35,277 nt of DNA from positions 14,043 through 49,319 of the forward strand of contig QBLV01000005.1 in NCBI GenBank assembly GCA_003241815.1. Direction: 5' to 3'. The DNA is from Hyphomicrobiales bacterium (GTDB lineage Bacteria > Pseudomonadota > Alphaproteobacteria > Rhizobiales > Beijerinckiaceae). Shown in pieces: positions 8,568 to 16,962 of the stretch. The notes below the pieces were generated by a model, which worked only from the letters and a program-made list of their open reading frames with translations, searched no databases and had not been told where the DNA came from. The translations under genes and the position numbers were made by a program. Each line of letters starts with the position of its first letter. Position 1 is the first letter of the stretch.

Positions 8568-9791
8568 ATGTCGTCATCCTCCGAAAGCGCCGACGTCGTC
8601 ATCTGCGGAGGCGGCGCCATCGGCTCCTCCGTCGCCTATCACCTTGCTGCCGACCCCGGATTCAGTGGCAAGGTCATCGTGGTGGAGAAGGATCCGACCT
8701 ATCGCTATGCCGCCTCGGCGCTGTCGGCGGCCTCGATCCGCCAGCAATATTCGAGCCCCGTGAACATCAGGATCTCGCTGCATGGCATCGACTTCATGCG
8801 CAGCATCGGCACTCATCTCGCCGTTGATGGCGAGGTTCCGGTCATCGATCTGCACGAGGGCGGCTACCTCTATCTCGCTGGCGAAGAGAGCGCTCCGGTG
8901 CTGGCCGCCAATCAGGCGCTGCAGGCCGCCGAGGGCGCCGATATTGCACTTTATGCTGCAGCCATGTTGCGCAGCAAATTTCCCTGGATGAACGTCGATG
9001 ACATCGCTTGCGGGACCTTCGGTGTCAGCGGCGAAGGCTGGTTCGATGGCTGGGCCGTGTTGCAAGCGTTTCGCAAGAAGGCGCGCTCGCTCGGCGTCGA
9101 ATATCGCCAGGGCGAGGTTGCCCGTTATGTCGCCGAGGCCGGCCGCGTCACAGGGGTCGAACTGACCGACGGCAGCCGGATCGCCTGCGCAGCGGCGGTC
9201 AACGCGTCCGGCACTCATGGCGCCAGACTGGCTGCGACGGCGGGCATCGCGATCCCCGTGCGGTCGATGAAGCGCTATGTCTTCTCCTTCCTGTGCAAGG
9301 CGGATGTCGAAAACTGTCCGCTGCTGATCGACCGGACCGGCGTCTGGTGCAGGCCCGAAGGCAAGCGCGGCAGCGATGGCCAGCTCTTCATCGGCAGTTG
9401 CTCGCCGCTGACGCCTGAGCAAGATCAGGAATGGATCGAGACCGACGCTGCCGTCGAAGATGTCGACTGGGGCTTCTTCGAGGAGGTCGTCTGGCCGGCG
9501 CTGGCCCACCGCATCCCGGCCTTCGAGCAGATCAGGCCCGGCCGGGCCTGGGCCGGCCCCTATGACATGAACGAACTCGACCACAACGCCATCATCGGCC
9601 CGGCGGTCGGCGTGGCCGGGCTCTATCTCGCCAACGGCTTCTCCGGCCATGGTTTGCAGCAGGCGCCGGCCGTCGGGCGCGGGCTCGCCGAGCACATCCT
9701 GCATGGCGGCTACCGCACGCTCGATCTGGCCGATCTCGGTCATGAGCGCCTCATTGAGGGCCGGCCACTGCTGGAAACGAACATCATCTGA
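8568..9791 (+). CDS. FAD-dependent oxidoreductase, DAO family (FOXRED1-like)
   Basis: This gene encodes a flavoprotein of the D-amino-acid-oxidase fold, 407 residues from the ATG at 8568. GGGA at 8558-8561 is a well-spaced ribosome binding site for that ATG, so the TTG four codons upstream is not needed. The FAD-binding motif VVICGGGAIGSSVAYHLA (Gly14-Gly19) is intact and is followed by VVEKDP. The SALSAASIRQQYSSPVNIR segment and the PCx-like closing region (NGFSGHGLQQAPAVGRGLAE) resemble FOXRED1 and related sarcosine/dimethylglycine/pipecolate oxidoreductases. It lies beside a LysR gene and a lysine-type catabolic cluster, so oxidation of a secondary or cyclic amino acid such as pipecolate is a reasonable inference. 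The substrate is not proven. It is followed by a DinB-family gene after 12 bases. Confidence 0.85.
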   Translation: MSSSSESADVVICGGGAIGSSVAYHLAADPGFSGKVIVVEKDPTYRYAASALSAASIRQQYSSPVNIRISLHGIDFMRSIGTHLAVDGEVPVIDLHEGGYLYLAGEESAPVLAANQALQAAEGADIALYAAAMLRSKFPWMNVDDIACGTFGVSGEGWFDGWAVLQAFRKKARSLGVEYRQGEVARYVAEAGRVTGVELTDGSRIACAAAVNASGTHGARLAATAGIAIPVRSMKRYVFSFLCKADVENCPLLIDRTGVWCRPEGKRGSDGQLFIGSCSPLTPEQDQEWIETDAAVEDVDWGFFEEVVWPALAHRIPAFEQIRPGRAWAGPYDMNELDHNAIIGPAVGVAGLYLANGFSGHGLQQAPAVGRGLAEHILHGGYRTLDLADLGHERLIEGRPLLETNII

Positions 9792-9803
9792 CAGGATGCC
9801 GGG

Positions 9804-10310
9804 ATGATCGACACGGCCTATGTCCGCACCATGGCGCGTTACAACGCCTGGCAGAACCGCAGCCTCTACGCGGCTGCCGCGACGCTCGACGACGTCGCGC
9901 GTCGGCAGGATCGCGGCGCCTTCTTCCGCTCGATCCACGGCACGTTCTGCCATCTGCTCTGGGCCGACCGGATGTGGCTCTCGCGGTTTGCCGGCACGCC
10001 GAAGCCGGCTGTCCGCATCCATGAGTCCGGGGAACTCGTGGCGGCGTGGGACGATCTCGTCGCTGAGCGGAAGGCCTTCGACACGACCATCACTGACTGG
10101 GCCGATGCGCTGTCTCCGGATTGGCTCTCCGGCGATCTCACCTGGTTCTCGGGCGCCACCCAGCGCGAGATGAGCAAGCCCGTCGGCCTCCTGGTGGCTC
10201 ACATGTTCAACCACCAGACTCATCACCGGGGCCAGGTCCACGCCATGCTGACGGCCGCCGGCGCCAAGCCGGAGGACACCGATCTGATGCTGATCGACAT
10301 GGCTTGCTGA
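9804..10310 (+). CDS. DinB/YfiT-like metalloprotein
   Basis: This 168-residue protein has the features of the DinB/YfiT-like four-helix bundle: MARYNAWQN near the N-terminus, a mid-protein HGTFCHLLWADRMWLSRF helix with His45 and His50, and a late HMFNHQTHHRGQVH helix with His137 and His141. These histidines are the usual metal ligands of the fold. Family members include thiol-dependent transferases and hydrolases, but most bacterial members, including this type, have no assigned reaction. Despite the name, it is not the DNA polymerase IV called DinB. It starts 12 bases after the FAD oxidoreductase stop, so the two are probably co-transcribed. A functional link to that enzyme is not evident. 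Confidence 0.9.
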   Translation: MIDTAYVRTMARYNAWQNRSLYAAAATLDDVARRQDRGAFFRSIHGTFCHLLWADRMWLSRFAGTPKPAVRIHESGELVAAWDDLVAERKAFDTTITDWADALSPDWLSGDLTWFSGATQREMSKPVGLLVAHMFNHQTHHRGQVHAMLTAAGAKPEDTDLMLIDMAC

Positions 10311-10424
10311 GACGCGGCCAATTCGCGAGTCGGACCGGCAGACGCTGGTGACGGGCTGTCATACCGTAACGACAATTGCTCCGGGTGAGGCCGTCTGCCA
10401 GGCTGCGAGCTGCAGGAGATGTTC

Positions 10425-11057
10425 ATGCCCGACACCGCACAACTCGCAGCCTTCGCCCTGATCTGCCTTGGCATGGTGCTCACGCCCGGCCCCAACATGA
10501 TCTATCTGATCTCGCGGTCGATTGCGCAGGGACGCATGGCCGGGCTGATCTCGCTGGCCGGCGTCGCGCTCGGTTTCGTCGTCTACATGCTCAGCGCCGC
10601 TTTCGGCATTACGGCGCTGCTCTTCGCGGTGCCCTACGCTTATGACGCGCTGCGGATCGGCGGGGCGCTCTACCTGCTCTGGCTGGCCTGGCAGGCGGTC
10701 CGGCCCGGCGGGACTTCGCCGTTCCAACTCCGCAATCTGCCGTTTGATCGGCCGCGCAAGCTGTTCGGCATGGGCTTTCTGACCAGCCTGCTCAATCCCA
10801 AGATTGCGATGCTCTACCTGGCACTTTTGCCGCAGTTCATCGATCCCGCAGCCGGTAGTGTGCTCGCCCAGTCCGTGCTGCTGGGTGCCATGCAGATCGC
10901 GATCAGCCTCTCGGTCAACGCCATGATTGCCATGGCGGCGGGCAGCATCGCGCTGTTCCTGCGGACGCGACCATTCTGGTCGCTGGTTCAGCGCTGGCTG
11001 ATGGGCACCGTGCTGGCGGGTTTTGCCGTTCGCATGGCGCTAGATGCGCGGCGCTGA
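10425..11057 (+). CDS. LysE/RhtB-family amino-acid exporter
   Basis: This gene encodes a small inner-membrane translocator of the LysE/RhtB superfamily, which exports amino acids or similar metabolites. About six hydrophobic segments are visible, with the family hallmark GMVLTPGPNMIYLISRS in the first helix/loop region and LFGMGFLTSLLNPKIAMLYLALLPQF in the middle. The start is set at ATG 10425 (210 residues) because AGGAG at 10414-10418 is six bases upstream of it; the ATG at 10419 would abut the ribosome binding site. Proximity to a lysine-type catabolic cluster makes lysine or a related amino acid tempting as substrate, but RhtB-type members export many compounds and the specificity is not readable. 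It converges on oxyR with a 14-base gap. Confidence 0.9.
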   Translation: MPDTAQLAAFALICLGMVLTPGPNMIYLISRSIAQGRMAGLISLAGVALGFVVYMLSAAFGITALLFAVPYAYDALRIGGALYLLWLAWQAVRPGGTSPFQLRNLPFDRPRKLFGMGFLTSLLNPKIAMLYLALLPQFIDPAAGSVLAQSVLLGAMQIAISLSVNAMIAMAAGSIALFLRTRPFWSLVQRWLMGTVLAGFAVRMALDARR

Positions 11058-11071
11058 CCCACGCGTGAATC

Positions 11072-12022
11072 TCACCCCAGCATGACCCGGTGCGTCTCGA
11101 TCTGAATGTCCCCGCTGCCGGGGCGTGAGAGGGCCAAGTCCGCTTCGGTCAGAAGGCGTCCAAGGGCCCGGAAGTCCAGCTGGCGCGGCGAGGTCTTGCG
11201 CCAGACCAAACCGATCGACCGGCTCGGTTCGGGCTCGGCAAAGCGAAAGACCCGCACTGGCATCTCCGGCCGCAGTTCGATGGCCAGGGCCATCGCCGGC
11301 ATCAATGTCGTGCCGAAGCCGTTGGCGACCATCTGCATGATGGTCGACAGGCTGGAAGCTCCATATTGTCGTCGCGAGCCGCTGCTGGGGGTGCCGCAGA
11401 AACTCAGCGCCTGGTCGCGCAGGCAATGGCCCTCCTCGAGGAGCAGCAGGTTGTCGCCGGAGAGCGCCTGTTCCGGGGTGAAGCCGGCCGCTTTAGAGCC
11501 GCCTTCCGAAGGCATCACCAACAGGAAGGGGTCGTCGAACAGCGGCAGCGTCTCCAGCCCATTGCGATCGACCGGCAGCGACATCAGCGCGACGTCCAGC
11601 CGCCCGTCCGCCAGTTCGTCGAGGAGTGTGTTGGTCTGCGATTCGCGCAGACGCAGGCCGAGCGCCGGGTGGCGCCGCTGCAGCATCGGCAACGTCGCAG
11701 GTAGCAGATAGGGCGCGATCGAGGGGATCACGCCGAGGTCCAGCTCGCCGCTCAGCAATTGGGGGCGGTGGCGGGCATGATCGACGAGGTCGCTCGCCTC
11801 CAGCAGGATGCGCCGGGCCCGTTCCGCGATCTCGCGCCCGGTCTCCGTCAGTGAGATCGCCCCCCGCTGGCGCTCGACGAGTTGGCAGCCGAGTTGGGCT
11901 TCCAGTTCCTGGATCTGCAGCGACAGCGCCGGCTGGCTGACATGGCACTCCTGCGCCGCCCGTCCGAAATGGCGATGACGTGCCACGGCCGCGAAATAGC
12001 GAAGCTGCTTCAGGGTGATCAT
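11072..12022 (-). CDS. oxyR: OxyR, peroxide-sensing LysR-family regulator
   Basis: This gene encodes OxyR, which senses hydrogen peroxide through a reversible disulfide and activates antioxidant genes. The 316-residue protein has the LysR helix-turn-helix at the N-terminus (LKQLRYFAAVARHRHFGRAA, then CHVSQPALSLQIQELE). In the sensor domain, LLEEGHCLRDQALSFCG places Cys200 and Cys209 almost exactly where E. coli OxyR has Cys199 and Cys208, so the redox switch is intact. It is divergent from a catalase gene with a 128-base gap, the classic target arrangement. A dyad-containing sequence overlapping its own start codon is a candidate binding site, consistent with autoregulation. No odd features are seen. 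Confidence 0.95.
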   Translation of the reverse strand: MITLKQLRYFAAVARHRHFGRAAQECHVSQPALSLQIQELEAQLGCQLVERQRGAISLTETGREIAERARRILLEASDLVDHARHRPQLLSGELDLGVIPSIAPYLLPATLPMLQRRHPALGLRLRESQTNTLLDELADGRLDVALMSLPVDRNGLETLPLFDDPFLLVMPSEGGSKAAGFTPEQALSGDNLLLLEEGHCLRDQALSFCGTPSSGSRRQYGASSLSTIMQMVANGFGTTLMPAMALAIELRPEMPVRVFRFAEPEPSRSIGLVWRKTSPRQLDFRALGRLLTEADLALSRPGSGDIQIETHRVMLG

Positions 12023-12043
12023 AGCGATTTGATAAACTTATCG
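12021..12043. promoter_or_regulatory. Candidate OxyR binding region between oxyR and catalase
   Basis: The AT-rich sequence beginning ATAGCGATTTGATAA contains the exact dyad GATAA (12031-12035) and TTATC (12038-12042) and the outer pair CGAT/ATCG. It begins at the oxyR start codon and ends 19 bases before a possible catalase -35 element. ATAG-like half sites spaced about one helical turn apart are the OxyR pattern, but the match here is partial. Confidence 0.45.
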
Positions 12044-12062
12044 TGGACGCCGGTAAACGGTA

Positions 12063-12092
12063 TTGGACATCATCGTCACAAAGCGCTGTTAG
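12063..12092 (+). promoter_or_regulatory. Possible catalase promoter
   Basis: TTGGAC (12063-12068) and TGTTAG (12087-12092) are separated by 18 bases. The -35 is good and the -10 poor, as expected for an activator-dependent promoter. The candidate OxyR site lies just upstream of the -35. Confidence 0.3.
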
Positions 12093-12150
12093 TTCGTCCA
12101 ATTCGAAATTGGGCTGGGGGGATCCCGGCGGTCGAGTGATGGAGAACACG

Positions 12151-13650
12151 ATGTCGAAGATCATGACGACGACGGCAGGTGCGCCGATTCCCGACAATCA
12201 GAATTCGATCACGGCCGGGGAGCGCGGCCCGGTCCTGCTGCAGGACTACCAGCTTCTCGAAAAGCTAGCCCATCAGAACCGCGAGCGCATTCCCGAGCGC
12301 GCCGTTCATGCCAAGGGCTGGGGCGCGCATGGCACGCTGACCATCACCGGCGACATCTCCAAATACACAAAGGCCAAGGTGCTGCAGCCCGGCGCGACGA
12401 CGCCGATGATCGCGCGCTTTTCGACCGTGGCCGGCGAGATGGGCGCTGCCGACGCCGAGCGCGATGTGCGCGGCTTCTCGCTGAAATTCTACACGGAAGA
12501 GGGCAACTGGGATCTGGTCGGCAACAACACGCCGGTCTTCTTCGTGCGCGACCCGGTCAAGTTCCCCGACTTCATCCACACCCAGAAGCGCCACCCCAAG
12601 ACCAATATGCGCTCGCCCACCGCGATGTGGGATTTCTGGTCGCTCTCGCCTGAAAGCCTGCACCAGGTCACCATCCTGATGTCGGATCGCGGCCTGCCGA
12701 CCGATGTCCGCCACATCAACGGCTACGGCTCGCACACCTTCTCGCTCTGGAACGATGCCGGCGAGCGCTACTGGGTGAAGTTCCACTTCAAGACCATGCA
12801 GGGCCACAAGCACTGGACCAATGAAGAGGCCGAGAAGGTCATCGGCAAGACCCGCGAATCGACGCAGGAAGACCTCTTCAACGCGATCGAGAAGGGCGAT
12901 TTCCCGCGCTGGAAGATGCAGGTCCAGATCATGCCGGAGCTCGACGCCGAGAAGACCTCCTACAACCCCTTCGACCTGACCAAGGTCTGGCCGCACAGCG
13001 ACTATCCGGTGATCGACGTCGGCGTCTTCGAACTGAACCGCAACGCGGAAAACTACTTCGCGGAGATCGAGAACGCGGCTTATTCGCCCTCGAACATCGT
13101 GCCCGGCATCGGCTTCTCGCCCGACAAGATGCTGCAGGCCCGCATCTTCTCCTATGCCGACGCCCATCGCCACCGGCTCGGCACGCATTACGAGAACATC
13201 CCGGTCAACCAGCCCAAGGCTCCGGTTGCGCATTATCATCGCGATGGCCAGATGAACACCTATGGCGGCATTCGCACCGGCAATCCGGACGCCTATTACG
13301 AGCCCAACTCCTTCGGCGGGCCGGTCGAGGCGCCCTCCGCCAAGGAGCCGCCGCTGCGGATTTCGGGCGATGCCGCCCGTTATAACCACCGCATCGGCAA
13401 TGACGATTATTCCCAGCCGCGCGCGCTGTTCAACCTGTTCGATGCCGGCCAGAAGGAGCGGCTGTTCTCCAACATCGCCGCGGCCATGGGCGGCATCCCG
13501 CGCGAGATCGAGGAGCGCCAGCTCGCGCATTTCGACAAGGTCCATCCCGAATACGGAAACGGCGTGCGACGCGCGCTGGCCAAGGCGGACGGGACTGAGC
13601 GTCCCGCCATCTCGGTGACGCCGCAGACGCCGCAGCAGGCGGCCGAATAA
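12151..13650 (+). CDS. katA: Monofunctional haem catalase (small-subunit, clade-3 type)
   Basis: This gene encodes a haem catalase that converts hydrogen peroxide to water and oxygen. At 499 residues it is of the small-subunit type, lacking the C-terminal domain of KatE-type enzymes. Essential residues are present: distal His53 in [16 protein letters not shown], Asn126 in [13 protein letters not shown], and the proximal haem ligand Tyr335 in [14 protein letters not shown]. The start is placed at ATG 12151, which has GGAGA at 12141-12145 at good spacing. The ATG at 12139, four codons earlier, is possible but has a weaker site. It is divergent from oxyR, implying peroxide induction, and is followed by a strong terminator at 13677. 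The symbol katA is used in its general sense for an OxyR-linked catalase. Confidence 0.95.
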   Translation: MSKIMTTTAGAPIPDNQNSITAGERGPVLLQDYQLLEKLAHQNRERIPERAVHAKGWGAHGTLTITGDISKYTKAKVLQPGATTPMIARFSTVAGEMGAADAERDVRGFSLKFYTEEGNWDLVGNNTPVFFVRDPVKFPDFIHTQKRHPKTNMRSPTAMWDFWSLSPESLHQVTILMSDRGLPTDVRHINGYGSHTFSLWNDAGERYWVKFHFKTMQGHKHWTNEEAEKVIGKTRESTQEDLFNAIEKGDFPRWKMQVQIMPELDAEKTSYNPFDLTKVWPHSDYPVIDVGVFELNRNAENYFAEIENAAYSPSNIVPGIGFSPDKMLQARIFSYADAHRHRLGTHYENIPVNQPKAPVAHYHRDGQMNTYGGIRTGNPDAYYEPNSFGGPVEAPSAKEPPLRISGDAARYNHRIGNDDYSQPRALFNLFDAGQKERLFSNIAAAMGGIPREIEERQLAHFDKVHPEYGNGVRRALAKADGTERPAISVTPQTPQQAAE

Positions 13651-13676
13651 GCCCGTCAGCCTTTGATGAGAACAAC

Positions 13677-13705
13677 AGGCCATGGCGAAAGCCATGGCCT
13701 TTTTC
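13677..13705 (+). terminator. Intrinsic terminator after catalase
   Basis: AGGCCATGGC (13677-13686), a GAAA tetraloop and GCCATGGCCT (13691-13700) make a perfect 10-bp stem, followed immediately by TTTTC. It begins 27 bases after the catalase stop and is the clearest intrinsic terminator in the window. Confidence 0.93.
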
Positions 13706-13809
13706 ATGCGTTGACGGGCGAGCAGCCTGCACGCAGCCGCTACCACACTGTCCGCGCTTTGGTTATTCTCGCCGTATTGTCCCGTTTGGAACGAAGAGAG
13801 CATGCTGCG

Positions 13810-15018
13810 ATGAGCGATCTGACGCCCGAGGAAGCCACCATCACCTCTTGGCTCGCCAGCCGCAAGGAGGCGATGGTCGGCCTGCTGCGCGAGATGGTCG
13901 ACACCGATTCAGGCTCCTACGACAAGGCCGGCGTCGATCGGGCCGGGCAGGTCATCGCCCGCTTCCATGAAGCCAACGGGCTCGAGGTCGAGATCATTCC
14001 CGACGCCCGCTATGGTGACGCAGTCAAGGCTCACCTGCCCAATCCGACCGCCAACGACCAGCGCCCGGTGCTGCTGCTCGGTCATCGCGACACGGTCTTC
14101 CCGCAGGGCGAGCCGACCCGCAGGCCCTTCACGATCAAGGACGGCCGCGCCTATGGACCGGGCGTCGCCGACATGAAGGCTGGGCTCGTCATCGAGGCCT
14201 TCGTGGCGGCCGCTTTCGCGGAATGCGGCGGCCTGTCGGCTCCCCTCACCATGCTGACGACCAGTGACGAGGAGATCGGCTCGCCATCGTCGCGCCCGGT
14301 GATCGAAGCGGCGGCGCGTGAAGCACGCTGCGTCTTCAACGCCGAGCCCAGCCGTCTGCCGGCCGGCACCGAATTCGCCCGTGACCAGCGCCAGTCCGTC
14401 ACCAGCGGGCGTAAGGGCGGCGTCTTCATGCGCGCCGAGTTCACCGGCAAGCCCGCCCATTCCGGCGCGAATTACGAGAAAGGCGCATCGGCCATCGTCG
14501 ATCTCGGCCACAAGATCCCGAAGCTCCAGGGCCTCACCGATCTGGCGAAGGGCGTCACCGTCAATGTCGGGCTGATCGGCGGAGGCCAGACGGTCAACAC
14601 GGTGGCGCCCAGCGCCTGGTGCGAGATCGATCTTCGCTATGTCACGGCGGCCCAGCGCAGCGAACTCGTGGCCGCGATCCGCGCCATCATCGAGACGCCG
14701 GTCGTGGCCGAGACCAGCGCGAAACTGTCGATCAAGGGCGAGTTCCTGCCGCTCGAAGGCACCCCGGACTCGCAGAAGCTGTTCGAGACCTATCGCGAGG
14801 CGGCCGCCGGCTTCGGCATCGCGACTATTGCGGAGTTCACCGGCGGTTGCGCCGATTCAGGCTTCACGGCCGCGCAAGGGTGTCCGACGCTGTGCAGCGT
14901 CGGGCCGATCGGCGGCATGGCCCATACGCCCGACGAATTCCTCGAGGTCGAGAGCATCGTGCCTGCCGCGCAGACCCTTGCCTTGGCGGTGATGCGGGCG
15001 GCCAAACTGATGGAGTGA
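13810..15018 (+). CDS. M20-family metallopeptidase, glutamate carboxypeptidase (CPG2)-like
   Basis: This gene encodes a dinuclear zinc amidohydrolase/peptidase of the M20 family, 402 residues. The metal and catalytic residues are all visible: His92 and Asp94 in LLLGHRDTVFP, bridging Asp121 in YGPGVADMKAG, Glu154-Glu155 in TSDEEIGSPSSR, Glu179 in FNAEPS, and His372 in GGMAHTPDEF. The lid/dimerisation domain with GGQTVNTVAPSAWCEIDLRY is also typical. This pattern is closest to carboxypeptidase G2-type enzymes, which remove C-terminal glutamate, but related M20 proteins act on many N-acyl amino acids. The ATG at 13810 is chosen because the frame upstream contains the catalase terminator hairpin. 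It converges on a GH15 gene across a palindromic repeat. No signal peptide is seen, so it is probably cytoplasmic. Confidence 0.9.
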   Translation: MSDLTPEEATITSWLASRKEAMVGLLREMVDTDSGSYDKAGVDRAGQVIARFHEANGLEVEIIPDARYGDAVKAHLPNPTANDQRPVLLLGHRDTVFPQGEPTRRPFTIKDGRAYGPGVADMKAGLVIEAFVAAAFAECGGLSAPLTMLTTSDEEIGSPSSRPVIEAAAREARCVFNAEPSRLPAGTEFARDQRQSVTSGRKGGVFMRAEFTGKPAHSGANYEKGASAIVDLGHKIPKLQGLTDLAKGVTVNVGLIGGGQTVNTVAPSAWCEIDLRYVTAAQRSELVAAIRAIIETPVVAETSAKLSIKGEFLPLEGTPDSQKLFETYREAAAGFGIATIAEFTGGCADSGFTAAQGCPTLCSVGPIGGMAHTPDEFLEVESIVPAAQTLALAVMRAAKLME

Positions 15019-15027
15019 GTCAAGGTC

Positions 15028-15106
15028 AGTCATGCTCGGGCGAAGCGAAGACCCGAGCATCTGGGGCAGGATGGAATTTGATGGCCGGGTCAAGCCCGGC
15101 CATGAC
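15028..15106. repeat. Intergenic palindromic element, type C, copy 1
   Basis: Two perfect hairpins, ATGCTCGGG/CCCGAGCAT (15032-15040 and 15052-15060) and ATGGCCGGG/CCCGGCCAT (15081-15089 and 15095-15103), lie inside an outer pair GTCATG/CATGAC. The element fills the gap between two convergent genes and could also act as a bidirectional transcription barrier. A diverged relative is at 30070-30159. Confidence 0.85.
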
Positions 15107-15118
15107 GTCCTGAGCTCC

Positions 15119-16960
15119 TCAGAACGCCTCTTCCCAGTTTCGGCTGATCCGCATCGCCGAATTGATCATGCCGACATGGGAGTAGGTCTGCGGGAAGTTG
15201 CCCCACAGCTCGCCGGTGTGCAGATCGGCGTCCTCGGAGAGCAGGCCAAAGCTGTTGCGTCGCTTGAGGATGCGTCGGAACAGCTCCTTGGCCTCGTCGC
15301 GTCGGCCGATCGCATGCAGCGCATCGACATACCAGAAGGCGCAGATCAGGAAGCCGGTGTGCATGAAGCCGAAATCGTCCTGCGTCGCATAACGCAGCAG
15401 GAGATCGCCGCGCGTCAGGTCGCGGCCGATCGCCTCGACGGTGGCGACGAAGCGCGGATCGTCCGCCTTCAGGAAGCCGAGCTCTGAGACCAGGAGCAGC
15501 GTGGCGTCGAGTTCGGTGCCGCCGAAGGTCGAAACCAGATGGCCCTTCTCCTCGTTCCAGATGCGATCGAGGATGACCGCCTTGAGCCGCTTGGATTCGG
15601 TCTTCCAGTAGTCCTTGCGGTCGGCGCGGCCGAGCGTCCCGGCAATGCGTGCAAGCCGGTCGCAGGCTGCCCAGCACATCACGCTGGAGAAGGAATGCAC
15701 GGCTTCCTTTTCGCGCAATTCCCAGGGGCCGGCATCGGGCTTGTCGAAATAGGCGATGGCCAGTTCGCCCATGTGCTCGAGTTGGCCGAAGAGAGCTTCC
15801 TTGCCCGGCTGGATCAGGCGCTGGTCGAAGAAGGAATGCGTCGCCGCCAGAACGACCGCGCCGTAGCCGTCGTTCTGGATCTGAGTTGCCGCCCCATTGC
15901 CGAAGCGAACCGGCTGGTGGCCGCGATAGCCCGAAAGATTCGGCGCCTCGAATTCGTCGAGCGCCCCACCTCGCGTGATCGGGTAGAGCGGCGGCAGGTG
16001 GTCAGCCCCGCTTTCGGTAAAGCTGTCGACGATGTTGGTGATGAAGCCGAGATAATCCTCCATCGTACGCGTCGTGCCGAGCCGGTTCAGCGCATGAACG
16101 ACGAAATAGGCGTCGCGCAGCCAGCAGAAGCGATAATCCCAGTTGCGCTGGGTGCCCGGCGCCTCGGGGATCGAGGTCGTCAGCGCGGCGACGATCGCGC
16201 CGGTCTCCTCGAAGGCGCACATCTTCAGCGTGATCGCAGCGCGGATGACCTCGCGCTGATACTCGAAGGGCAGCGACAGCGAACGCACCCAGTCGCGCCA
16301 GTAATCCGTCGTCTTGTCGAGGAACTCGCGCGACGTTTCCTCGATCTCGGCACGCAGTGCCTCATCAGAGCCGATGAAGAAGGAGAACGGGCGATCAACC
16401 GCGAAGGGAACCCCATCGACGACGTAGGAGATCGGCGCGTCGGTTGTCAGCCGGATGGTCTGGTCGGCGCCGACGAAACGGACATGGTTGGAGCCGCGCG
16501 TCGTCTCGGCAGGCTCCTCGCCAAGACCGAGGCACGGCTTGATCGTGACGCGGATGCGCGGCCGGCCCGAGATCCGGCGTACCCTGCGCACCAGCTGCGG
16601 CGGCCGGAAAAAGCGCTCGAATCGCACAAAACGCGGCGCGAAATCGAGGATTTCGATCGCGTTGCCGTGGTCGTCCGAGAGCACCGAGGAGAGGATCGCG
16701 GTGTTGTCGAGATAGGCTTGCTCGCAGCGTGTCATGCCGACGAGGTCGATTCCGAACACGCCCTTGCGGGGCATGGCATCGCCGTCATCGGCCTGGTTGT
16801 CGATCAGCGCACAGAAGACAGGGTCGCGGTCGAACCGCGGAAAGCAGCCCCAGACGATCCGCGCACGCCGGTCGATGAGCGCCGCGATCGAGCAATTGCC
16901 AATCACGCCAAGGTCGAGCGAGGCCGAGTGCGGCCCCGCATGCGTCGTCAAAACTGTCAT
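15119..16960 (-). CDS. Glycoside hydrolase family 15 protein (glucoamylase/trehalase-like)
   Basis: This 613-residue protein has the two-part bacterial GH15 layout: an N-terminal beta-sandwich (LGVIGNCSIAALIDRRARIVWGCFPRFD) and a C-terminal (alpha/alpha)6 barrel from about residue 230. Active-site motifs include GTQRNWDYRFCWLRDA and, near the C-terminus, TGELWGNFPQTYSHVGMINSA. GH15 includes glucoamylases, glucodextranases and trehalases; the mycobacterial trehalase is GH15. No signal peptide is present, so it should be cytoplasmic. It directly follows otsB: the otsB TGA overlaps a GTG (16963-16966), but the ATG at 16960 has AAGG six bases upstream and is the preferred start. This coupling to trehalose synthesis makes trehalose or a related alpha-glucoside the likeliest substrate, as an inference. 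Confidence 0.9.
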   Translation of the reverse strand: MTVLTTHAGPHSASLDLGVIGNCSIAALIDRRARIVWGCFPRFDRDPVFCALIDNQADDGDAMPRKGVFGIDLVGMTRCEQAYLDNTAILSSVLSDDHGNAIEILDFAPRFVRFERFFRPPQLVRRVRRISGRPRIRVTIKPCLGLGEEPAETTRGSNHVRFVGADQTIRLTTDAPISYVVDGVPFAVDRPFSFFIGSDEALRAEIEETSREFLDKTTDYWRDWVRSLSLPFEYQREVIRAAITLKMCAFEETGAIVAALTTSIPEAPGTQRNWDYRFCWLRDAYFVVHALNRLGTTRTMEDYLGFITNIVDSFTESGADHLPPLYPITRGGALDEFEAPNLSGYRGHQPVRFGNGAATQIQNDGYGAVVLAATHSFFDQRLIQPGKEALFGQLEHMGELAIAYFDKPDAGPWELREKEAVHSFSSVMCWAACDRLARIAGTLGRADRKDYWKTESKRLKAVILDRIWNEEKGHLVSTFGGTELDATLLLVSELGFLKADDPRFVATVEAIGRDLTRGDLLLRYATQDDFGFMHTGFLICAFWYVDALHAIGRRDEAKELFRRILKRRNSFGLLSEDADLHTGELWGNFPQTYSHVGMINSAMRISRNWEEAF

Positions 16961-16962
16961 AG

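Noticed and set aside
8574-10241. 555-codon open frame antisense to the FAD oxidoreductase and DinB-like genes
   Set aside because: It spans two genes on the other strand that both have full family motifs; the antisense product has no motif.
12265-13803. 512-codon open frame antisense to catalase
   Set aside because: It is a shadow of the catalase gene and runs through its terminator hairpin; the translation shows no recognisable domain.
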